Source: Bacillota bacterium (GTDB taxonomy: Bacteria; Bacillota; Bacilli; Lactobacillales; Aerococcaceae). From it: a DNA stretch of 8,798 bases. The stretch's first letter is position 1, and the number at the start of each line of letters is the position of its first letter. The stretch spans positions 1-8,798 of the forward strand of contig JAEZWY010000163.1 of the NCBI GenBank assembly GCA_023442905.1, given 5' to 3'. The notes under the pieces were generated by a model. The model was given only the letters and a program-made list of their open reading frames with translations, made no database searches and was not told where the DNA came from. The position numbers were made by a program, and so were the translations under genes. Shown here piece by piece: positions 1 through 5,908 of the stretch.

Positions 1-272
1 AGTTGTGGCAGGGCTATTTGAAGGGCATCGGCAGCCAGTTAATGAATCCGGATGCTTGGGACCGTCAATCGGCAGAGTGGCTGGACCATCAATATTTATA
101 TGCCTGGGTTGCGGGGTCGAATGTGAAGGTTGCTAAGGCGCTGGAACAAGAGGCGCTGGTTGTGCAGTTACCTTTGATGGGTTCGGCACAAGCGATTGAC
201 CATTTACAGTTAGAGAAATTGAAGTGGCAACCACAGGATGAGGAAGCTCCGGATGATGACGCCGCTGAATAG
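1..272 (+). CDS. C-terminal fragment of an unrecognised protein upstream of walJ
   Basis: An open frame runs in from the left edge and ends at TAG 270-272. Only about 90 residues are visible, so the true start lies outside the window; the TTG at 3-5 is most likely an internal leucine codon. The fragment contains several Trp residues in its first half, a hydrophobic stretch (ALVVQLPLMG) and a very acidic end (DEEAPDDDAAE). I see no catalytic motif and no membrane segment. In Firmicutes the gene just before walJ is usually yycI, a membrane-anchored WalK regulator. However, the tail does not resemble the YycI C-terminus I would expect, so that name rests on position only. A 65-base gap without a terminator separates it from walJ, so the two are probably co-transcribed. 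Confidence 0.6.
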   Translation, partial: LWQGYLKGIGSQLMNPDAWDRQSAEWLDHQYLYAWVAGSNVKVAKALEQEALVVQLPLMGSAQAIDHLQLEKLKWQPQDEEAPDDDAAE

Positions 273-337
273 TCTGTAATAAGATATAGAATAATAAATG
301 AAAAAATAACAGTATTTAGATCTAGAAGGAGGCAATC

Positions 338-1153
338 ATGGAGACTGCACAAAATGATTTTACAATGCGTGTTTCCATGCTCGGCAGTAGCTCTAGCGGA
401 AACGCTACTTATATTGAAACCCCTAAGCGAAAAATTTTAGTAGACGCAGGATTTAGTGGGAAAAAAATGAAAGAATTGTTAGCCGGCATTAATCGTGATA
501 TCAATGAGATTGATAGTTTATTTATTACGCATGAACATTCAGACCATATTAAGGGGATGGGTGTTTTGGCGCGTAAGTATGATTTAAATGTCTATGCTAA
601 TGAGGCGACCTGGCAAGCAATTGGTAGTAAGGTGGGGGTTATCCCCGTAGAAAAACAACATGTCATGGAACAAGGTGATATACTTACTTTAGGTGATGTG
701 GATATTGTATCGGACGGTGTGAGCCATGACGCGGCTGAACCGCAGTTTTATGCCTTTCAAAAGGATAACCGCCAGTTTACGATTTTAACAGATACAGGTT
801 ATGTGAGTGATCGATTGATAGGCTTACTGAAGAATTCAGATGGTTATCTTATCGAGTCAAATCATGACTTAGATATGTTACGTATGGGCGCGTATCCTTG
901 GTCGTTAAAACAACGTATTCTTGGTGATGAAGGGCATTTATCTAATGATGCCGGTGCACAAGCGATGATCGATATGATTGGAGATAGAACGAAACGAATC
1001 TATCTTGGTCATCTATCAAAAGAAAATAATATGAAAACCATTGCTCACCAAACTTGCGTATCCGCAATGTTGCAGGCAGATATGGGGATAAATGATCAAT
1101 TTGAGGTATATGATACCAATCCTGACAAGCCGACTAGCTTGTATACACTATAA
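338..1153 (+). CDS. walJ: WalJ/YycJ/VicX metallo-beta-lactamase fold protein
   Basis: This 271-residue cytoplasmic protein belongs to the WalJ (YycJ, VicX) branch of the metallo-beta-lactamase fold, which is related to DNA and RNA nucleases. Family work links it to cell-wall and division control together with WalRK and to DNA repair or replication; its exact substrate is not settled. Visible motifs are the N-terminal GSSSSGNATYIE strand (residues 16-27), the metal-binding THEHSDH (64-70, HxHxDH), a SHD at 129-131, TDTG (151-154), ESNHD (173-177) and a late LGHLS (223-227) histidine. No signal peptide or membrane segment is seen. The length matches the roughly 265-residue family norm. I use ATG 338 because AGAAGGAGG ends 5 bases before it. 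The homologous start could also be Met10 (base 365), but that codon has no ribosome site. The next gene is htrA, after 111 bases without a terminator. Confidence 0.93.
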   Translation: METAQNDFTMRVSMLGSSSSGNATYIETPKRKILVDAGFSGKKMKELLAGINRDINEIDSLFITHEHSDHIKGMGVLARKYDLNVYANEATWQAIGSKVGVIPVEKQHVMEQGDILTLGDVDIVSDGVSHDAAEPQFYAFQKDNRQFTILTDTGYVSDRLIGLLKNSDGYLIESNHDLDMLRMGAYPWSLKQRILGDEGHLSNDAGAQAMIDMIGDRTKRIYLGHLSKENNMKTIAHQTCVSAMLQADMGINDQFEVYDTNPDKPTSLYTL

Positions 1154-1190
1154 ATGTTTATAAATATTTATAATTTTACCTGTAAAAAGT

Positions 1191-1220
1191 CATAAACAAT
1201 TCAAATATACTTACTATAAT
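1191..1220 (+). promoter_or_regulatory. candidate htrA promoter
   Basis: A perfect -10 hexamer TATAAT lies at 1215-1220, 44 bases before the htrA start codon. The best -35 is weak: TAAACA at 1193-1198 with a 16-base spacer (4 of 6 matches to TTGACA). A weak -35 fits a promoter helped by an activator, but no convincing operator was found. This gives htrA its own transcription in addition to read-through from walJ. Confidence 0.45.
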
Positions 1221-1264
1221 CAAGGTGTTAAGAGTCTAAAATATAAATCGAGGGAGATGAGCAA

Positions 1265-2623
1265 ATGTCTCAGTCAAATGATCCAAATAACTTAAATAAC
1301 CAGCCATCAGTGGATAACCATGATGATGAACCAATTAAAAACCCAAATGAACCACATAGACCTGAAAAGAAAGAGCGTAAATTAACCGCCTTACAATCAG
1401 GCTTAATTGGGGGTGCAGTTGCTGCTGTATTAATTTCTGGTGTGGGCTATGCTGTGACTTCTGCCAACGATACAGAAGATCAGATTTCAACAGAAGAAGT
1501 GCAATCAATTGTAGATGAGGCAGTTTCTAGTGCACAAGCAGCTAATACAGCGTCTTCTGTCCAATCGACTTCACTTGATGTGACTACAGACGTTTCTGAA
1601 ACAGTAGCTAATGTACAAGATTCAGTTGTCTCTGTTGTCAACATGACAGAATCTGTTTCTACATACGATCTATTTGGCTTCACTTCACCAACCCAAGAAT
1701 CATCCACAACGGATTCTACAGAGCTAGAAACGTCTTCAGAGGGTTCTGGTGTTGTCTACAAGGTTGACGGCGATTCTGCTTACGTTGTAACGAATAATCA
1801 TGTTATTGACGGTGCGGATGCAATCAACATTATTATGGCAGATGGTACCCAAGTCGAGGCTGAATTGGTTGGTTCTGACCCTTGGACGGACTTAGCGGTA
1901 TTGAAAATTTCTTCAGATGTAGTGACTACCGTTGCAGAATTTGGCGACTCTGAAAGCCTGAAAGTAGGGGAACCTGCTATTGCAATCGGTTCGCCTTTAG
2001 GTTCTGAATATGCAACAACTGTAACGCAAGGGATTATCTCTGGTTTAGATCGTTCGGTAGCTGTTGATATAGATGGCGACGGCACATCTGACTGGGTGGC
2101 AAATGTTATTCAAACGGATGCTGCTATTAATCCAGGTAACTCAGGCGGCGCATTGTTAAATGCAGCTGGACAAGTTATTGGGATTAACTCGATGAAAGTT
2201 TCTAGTGATCAAGTAGAAGGTATGGGCTTTGCTATTCCAGCAGCTGAGGTGCAAACAATCATTGGTGAACTTGAAGCCAATGGCGAAATTGTTCGTCCGG
2301 AATTAGGTGTATCTATGGTTGACCTCAACCGGGTATCACTAGATTATCAATCACAAAACTTACAATTACCTGATGATGTCGATGGTGGTGTTTACATTGC
2401 AGAAGTGTCAGCAGGATCGGCGGCAGAAGCAGCTGGTTTACAAGCTGACGATGTCATTGTTGAGTTTGCAGGTGAAGCTGTTACGGATTCAGCATCATTA
2501 CGTCAAGCCTTGTACCAACAAAAATCTGATGCAAGTGTAGAAGTTTCCTTCTACCGCAATGGTGAATTACAAACAGCGATAGTACAGTTACAACCACAAG
2601 ACAGTAGTTCCACAGCCCAATAA
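1265..2623 (+). CDS. htrA: HtrA/DegP-family membrane-anchored serine protease with one PDZ domain
   Basis: This 452-residue protein is a surface quality-control protease that degrades misfolded exported proteins and is usually part of the cell-envelope stress response. A cytoplasmic polar, Asn- and Glu-rich tail (1-40) is followed by one membrane anchor (about 44-65), so the protease sits outside the cell. Residues 68-115 form a Ser/Thr/acidic linker, then comes the trypsin-like domain (about 115-335). The catalytic triad is complete: His179 in TNNHV, Asp209 in TDLAV and Ser293 in GNSGG. A single PDZ domain covers about 345-440, with GVYIAEVSAGSAAEAAGL as its ligand-binding region. AGGGAG at 1251-1256 supports the ATG at 1265. 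A short loop before the active-site serine reads DIDGDGTSD and resembles a calcium-binding loop. A strong terminator follows. Streptococci also carry htrA close to the replication origin. Confidence 0.95.
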   Translation: MSQSNDPNNLNNQPSVDNHDDEPIKNPNEPHRPEKKERKLTALQSGLIGGAVAAVLISGVGYAVTSANDTEDQISTEEVQSIVDEAVSSAQAANTASSVQSTSLDVTTDVSETVANVQDSVVSVVNMTESVSTYDLFGFTSPTQESSTTDSTELETSSEGSGVVYKVDGDSAYVVTNNHVIDGADAINIIMADGTQVEAELVGSDPWTDLAVLKISSDVVTTVAEFGDSESLKVGEPAIAIGSPLGSEYATTVTQGIISGLDRSVAVDIDGDGTSDWVANVIQTDAAINPGNSGGALLNAAGQVIGINSMKVSSDQVEGMGFAIPAAEVQTIIGELEANGEIVRPELGVSMVDLNRVSLDYQSQNLQLPDDVDGGVYIAEVSAGSAAEAAGLQADDVIVEFAGEAVTDSASLRQALYQQKSDASVEVSFYRNGELQTAIVQLQPQDSSSTAQ

Positions 2624-2670
2624 AAAAGATTTTCTGTTCAATTACGCAGAATTTTCAAATAATATAAATG

Positions 2671-2708
2671 AAGCTCAACCGCCAGTTAATGTCGGTTGAG
2701 CTTTTTTT
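2671..2708 (+). terminator. htrA intrinsic terminator
   Basis: An 11-bp perfect stem (AAGCTCAACCG 2671-2681 with CGGTTGAGCTT 2693-2703) encloses an 11-base loop and runs into seven T residues at 2702-2708. It lies 48 bases after the htrA stop codon and closes the walJ-htrA unit. Confidence 0.93.
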
Positions 2709-2775
2709 CGATGGTATAGCTTGGATCAGATGGAAAGGGCTATCTGATTTATCGGGGGATAGAAAACTTAGAGAC

Positions 2776-2984
2776 TTGTCCACTTATCCCCACAACTTAT
2801 CCACGCAGATGTGGATAAAATGGCGTGGATGTGCATAAAATATTGGTACCGGTTAAAACATTGTGGTATAAGCTTTGTGAATTGTGAACCTTTCTGTGGA
2901 TAGTGGGGATAAGTATGGGGATAGATTGTATTTTTTGCAAAATGCTGATAAATCGGCTCTAATGCTTGTGGGAAATGTGGATAG
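2776..2984. other. DnaA-box cluster (possible replication origin or DnaA-titration site)
   Basis: The gene-free stretch between the htrA and trkA terminators is packed with 9-mers close to the DnaA box TTATCCACA. Boxes with at most one mismatch are: forward TTATCCCCA 2784-2792 and TTATCCACG 2797-2805; reverse TGTGGATAA 2810-2818 (perfect), TGTGCATAA 2830-2838 (matches the E. coli form TTATNCACA), TGTGGATAG 2895-2903, TGGGGATAA 2904-2912 and TGTGGATAG 2976-2984. Two-mismatch candidates include 2776-2784, 2862-2870, 2916-2924 and 2985-2993. The first three good boxes start exactly 13 bases apart, and two at 2895-2912 abut head to tail. An AT-rich patch lies around 2926-2952. I see no dnaA gene and no clear DnaA-trio array. 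The cluster is seen directly; its function is inferred. Confidence 0.75.
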
Positions 2985-3009
2985 TTATAAACATTAGGTA
3001 AATGAATAA

Positions 3010-3039
3010 TAAAAAAGGTTGAGACTAGCGTCCCAACCT
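3010..3039 (-). terminator. trkA intrinsic terminator
   Basis: Read on the minus strand, AGGTTGGGAC (3039-3030), a 4-base loop and GTCTCAACCT (3025-3016) form a 10-bp stem with one G-U pair, followed by a T run (complement of 3011-3016). On the plus strand the same pair is an A-C mismatch, so the hairpin is tuned to minus-strand RNA. It lies just after the trkA stop codon. Confidence 0.88.
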
Positions 3040-3058
3040 AATAGTTGCATAAGGGCCA

Positions 3059-3733
3059 TTAACGAATTTCACGTAAATAGTCAGCTTTTTCAAATTTGTC
3101 AGTATTAGCAATTGCGACATAGATATCATCGGCTTGGATGATATAGTCAGCCGGGAAGGTCGTGGTTAGTGCTTCACGGCGGCGTTTGCGAATACCAATG
3201 ATATTGATGTCGTAACGCTGACGTGTATTTAATGAAGTGAGTGATTTGCCCACCCATTCTTCTGGTGGACGGAATTCTACTAAAGATGTTTCGTCATCTA
3301 GGTTAATAATTTCTTCAATGGTGTTGTGAATCATACGGCGAGCAATTTGAACGCCAGATTCTTTTTCTGGTTGCACAATGGTATTTACACCTAGCGCTTC
3401 TAAAACTTTACGATTTGTTTTATTCTTAACCTTACAGATGATATGGTCGATACCTAATTCTTTTGCATTTATAACACCTAATACAGAAGCTTCAAGGTTG
3501 GTACCTGTAGAAATAACAATCGCATCACATTGGCCAAAACCAAGGTTACGCATATATTCTATATCAGTAAAATCTCCAACTGAACCAACTGTTAAGTAAC
3601 CATCTAAACGGTCAATATTTTTTTCATCTAGGTCACAGGCAATGATTTCAACGCCGTTTTCAGATAATTCTTTAGCGATTGTAGAACCAAAAATACCTAA
3701 ACCTAAAATACCTACTAAATTCATTTTTCCCAT
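3059..3733 (-). CDS. trkA: TrkA/KtrA-type RCK regulatory subunit of the K+ uptake system
   Basis: This 224-residue cytoplasmic protein gates the partner K+ channel TrkH/KtrB by binding nucleotides. The N-terminal RCK domain (about 5-140) shows the Rossmann motif GLGIFG at 11-16, the acidic pair in CDLD (Asp34, Asp36) at the end of the second strand, VGD at 52-54, and TGTNLEAS at 76-83. An ARRMIHNTIEEIINL linker (131-145) leads to an RCK_C domain (about 148-224). RCK_C is the domain that binds cyclic di-AMP in several Firmicutes homologues, which is a family expectation here. The length is normal for KtrA-type proteins. The start is ATG at 3731-3733, with AGGTG 7 bases upstream; Met4 would sit too close to any ribosome site. 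The ribosome site overlaps the trkH stop codon, and only 10 bases separate the genes, so translation is probably coupled. Confidence 0.93.
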   Translation of the reverse strand: MGKMNLVGILGLGIFGSTIAKELSENGVEIIACDLDEKNIDRLDGYLTVGSVGDFTDIEYMRNLGFGQCDAIVISTGTNLEASVLGVINAKELGIDHIICKVKNKTNRKVLEALGVNTIVQPEKESGVQIARRMIHNTIEEIINLDDETSLVEFRPPEEWVGKSLTSLNTRQRYDINIIGIRKRRREALTTTFPADYIIQADDIYVAIANTDKFEKADYLREIR

Positions 3734-3743
3734 TTTATAACAC

Positions 3744-5156
3744 CTATCCTATTAAAATATTTGTGTTTGTGTATTTAATATCACGTTTTTTATCTTGTTT
3801 ACTCGGTAATAAAGAAAGGAACATAGTCATTGGACCAATCCGTCCGATAAACATTAATGCCATTAAAATAATTTGACTAGCCATTGAAAGGGTTGGTGTT
3901 AAATTGGCTGTTACACCAACGGTTGCAAAAGCAGAAATGGCTTCAAATAGAATATATAAGAAATCAACTTGAGGATCAAAAGTTAAGATTAAACCAGAGC
4001 CGATAATCAATAAAGTGGTATAGAGTAAGAAAATAACGAAGGCTTGACGTAATAGTTTAGCCGGAATCGTATGTTTATCAAAGTTGATAAATTCTTTTTG
4101 TCTAATTTCTGCAATAGCTAGCATTAATACTAAAGCGAATGTTGTTGTTTTTAAACCACCAGCAGTACCACCGGGACTACCACCAATAAACATAGTGACA
4201 ACAAATATTAATATACTAACAGGGTGTGCCAATGTATAATCGATAGAAGCAAATCCAGCAGTACGCATGGTAACCGTTTGGAAAACAGCAGTCATGAACT
4301 TGTTACCAATACTCATCTCTCCGATTGTGCCAGTATTGTTCCACTCGAAAGCTAGAAATAACAAAGTCCCTAGCGTAATGATTAGGATAGTCATTTTTAA
4401 TGCCAATTTAGTATGTGGCCGTAAATGACGAATCGCATTTTTTAAGGCAAACTTAGGTCTAGACCGGTCAAACTTTTTGATTTGGTTGGTTACATCAAAC
4501 CATACTGAGAAACCAATACCACCTAAAATAATTAAAGAAACAATGGTCCAGTTAATTACGGGCTGTGTTTGTAGGGCGATCATGGATGAATTGCTTAGTG
4601 GATCAAATCCAGCATTACAGAAAGCAGAAACAGCCATAAAGATACTTAGGAAAGTACCGCGACCTAAACCATACTCAGGAATGAAATAAGTAGCAAAGAG
4701 TAAAGCACCAACACCTTCAATAATAAAAGTGTAACGGAAAATTTTACCTAACCAATTAGAAATATCATTTAGTGAACTGTTGTTTAAAGCACCGGAAACC
4801 GCAACTTGGTCACGTATGCGGACATTTTGGCCAATTCTAAAATAAATGAGCGAGATGAATGTCATCAAACCTAGACCACCGATTTGGATTAACATCATCA
4901 TAATAATTTGTCCAAATGTATTATAGGTATCAAAAATGGATTCAACCCATAAACCTGTCACACAGACAGCAGAAACAGCAATGAATAGATGGTCAAAGTA
5001 TGTTGCATCTGATGTGGCCACCTGGCTAATTGGTAGACTCAGTAGCAGTGAACCTACAAAGATGACGACAGCAAACGACAAAGCAATTTTTTTTGCGCTT
5101 GATAATTGACTTACCGGTTTTAGAAAATAACGCAGTGCCCTATGTATTAAATTAAT
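3744..5156 (-). CDS. trkH: TrkH/KtrB-family K+ channel subunit, probable ATT start
   Basis: This is the membrane pore subunit of a K+ uptake system; members often co-transport Na+. Four pore-loop repeats each carry the expected selectivity glycine: SAVCVTG (Gly68), SAFCNAGF (Gly183), TMRTAGF (Gly301) and SAFATVG (Gly414), numbered from the ATT start. A Gly-rich gate loop GGSPGGTAGGLKTTT follows repeat 3 (about 325-339), and the repeat 4 helix holds FIGRIGP. About eight membrane helices and four pore helices are present. No ATG, GTG or TTG lies near the only good ribosome site, GGGAGG (5170-5165). ATT at 5156-5154 lies 8 bases after it and gives a normal KtrB-like N-terminus (basic, then LSF-type helix start) and 470 residues. 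The first conventional start, TTG at 5081, has no ribosome site and would cut into the head of the first helix. The 3' end couples to trkA. Confidence 0.88.
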   Translation of the reverse strand: MNLIHRALRYFLKPVSQLSSAKKIALSFAVVIFVGSLLLSLPISQVATSDATYFDHLFIAVSAVCVTGLWVESIFDTYNTFGQIIMMMLIQIGGLGLMTFISLIYFRIGQNVRIRDQVAVSGALNNSSLNDISNWLGKIFRYTFIIEGVGALLFATYFIPEYGLGRGTFLSIFMAVSAFCNAGFDPLSNSSMIALQTQPVINWTIVSLIILGGIGFSVWFDVTNQIKKFDRSRPKFALKNAIRHLRPHTKLALKMTILIITLGTLLFLAFEWNNTGTIGEMSIGNKFMTAVFQTVTMRTAGFASIDYTLAHPVSILIFVVTMFIGGSPGGTAGGLKTTTFALVLMLAIAEIRQKEFINFDKHTIPAKLLRQAFVIFLLYTTLLIIGSGLILTFDPQVDFLYILFEAISAFATVGVTANLTPTLSMASQIILMALMFIGRIGPMTMFLSLLPSKQDKKRDIKYTNTNILIG

Positions 5157-5185
5157 TGTGATAACCTCCCATAAAGCTTGATGAC

Positions 5186-5201
5186 TTTAAGAAATTTTAA
5201 G
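5186..5201. promoter_or_regulatory. tandem TTTAAG direct repeat upstream of trkH
   Basis: TTTAAG occurs at 5186-5191 and 5196-5201 with a 4-base gap, a 10-bp period that places both copies on the same face of the helix. This is the usual layout for OmpR-type response regulators. It lies between the candidate trkH -10 and the ribosome site, so a bound protein would block transcription. CiaR sites use the same hexamer but an 11-bp period, so assignment to CiaR would be a stretch. Confidence 0.3.
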
Positions 5202-5223
5202 ATTCGTTTTTCAAATACGATTA

Positions 5224-5229
5224 ATTATA
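5224..5229 (-). promoter_or_regulatory. candidate -10 of the trkH-trkA promoter
   Basis: On the minus strand a perfect TATAAT lies at 5229-5224, about 54 bases before the trkH ribosome site. No good -35 is found at the right distance (CTAGAT at 5252-5247), so this is a weak or regulated promoter candidate. It lies in the divergent region shared with rlmH. Confidence 0.4.
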
Positions 5230-5311
5230 AACACTTTAGCAGAAAAATCTAGTAGAATAAAAAATAAAAAAGTTAATAACGAAATATTTGCATGATAGGA
5301 GTTATTTTTGC

Positions 5312-5791
5312 ATGTTAATTAAAATTATCTCAGTTGGTAAATTGAAAGAAAAGTACCTAAAACAAGGCATTGAAGAGTATAGCAAACGCCTTTCGCGCTA
5401 TACCAAGTTTGAAATTATTGAAGTGAAAGATGAACCGACAAAAGAAAATGCGAGTGAAACGGAAGATGAAATGGTGAAGGATGCGGAAGGTGAACGTATC
5501 TTGAGTAAAATAAAACCGGATGATTATGTTTATCTGTTAGCGATTAATGGACAAATGCTATCTTCACCAGAATTAGCTAAATCAATGCAAAGTCAAATGA
5601 CCCGTGGGAAATCAAGTTTAGTTTTTGTGATTGGTGGATCCTTAGGTACGAGTGAAGCAGTCAATAAACGAGCAAATCAAGCTATTTCTTTTGGTAAAAT
5701 GACTTTACCTCACCAATTGATGCGCTTAGTGTTAACAGAACAAATTTATCGCGCCTTTAGAATACAAAATAACGAACCTTATCATAAATAA
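5312..5791 (+). CDS. rlmH: RlmH, 23S rRNA (pseudouridine-1915) N3-methyltransferase
   Basis: This SPOUT-class enzyme methylates pseudouridine 1915 in helix 69 of 23S rRNA using S-adenosylmethionine and acts on assembled 70S ribosomes as a homodimer. The protein is 159 residues, the usual RlmH length, when started at ATG 5312. Starting at the TTG at 5288 would add eight residues outside the family. TAGGAG at 5296-5301 lies 10 bases before the ATG. The knot and cofactor region are clear: FVIGGSLG (105-112) and SFGKMTLPHQLMRLVLTEQI (126-145), followed by YRAF and the invariant C-terminal YHK. The gene is divergent from trkH and shares a 155-base intergenic region. No terminator follows, so gloB may be co-transcribed. 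The 3' end corresponds to the attachment site for SCC elements in staphylococci and is intact here. Confidence 0.96.
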   Translation: MLIKIISVGKLKEKYLKQGIEEYSKRLSRYTKFEIIEVKDEPTKENASETEDEMVKDAEGERILSKIKPDDYVYLLAINGQMLSSPELAKSMQSQMTRGKSSLVFVIGGSLGTSEAVNKRANQAISFGKMTLPHQLMRLVLTEQIYRAFRIQNNEPYHK

Positions 5792-5908
5792 AAAATGTTT
5801 CAGTAGGATAAATGGCGATTAGAATGCATGATATGTTAAGATGCAAGAGAAAGATGACTTTCTATATGGATTACGCTAAGTATACAAGTAGTAGTGAGGA
5901 GTTTAAGT

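Noticed and set aside
1181..1197. Possible WalR box upstream of htrA
   Set aside because: TGTAAA is followed after 5 bases by ATAAAC. Only one half matches the TGTWAH-N5-TGTWAH pattern, so it is too weak to call.
1480..2085. Minus-strand open frames inside htrA (and similar antisense frames elsewhere)
   Set aside because: They lack ribosome sites and family features and mirror strong coding on the other strand.
2651..2665. CodY-like motif after htrA
   Set aside because: AATTTTC is followed by three mismatches to the CodY consensus, and the site lies after a stop codon and before a terminator, where regulation is unlikely.
5157..5223. c-di-AMP riboswitch in front of trkH
   Set aside because: The leader between the promoter candidate and the ribosome site is only about 55 bases, far too short for that riboswitch, and it lacks the conserved core.
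5792..5908. SCC-like or other mobile element between rlmH and gloB
   Set aside because: The gap is 117 bases, with only a 6-bp hairpin (5848-5863) and no repeat of the attachment sequence.
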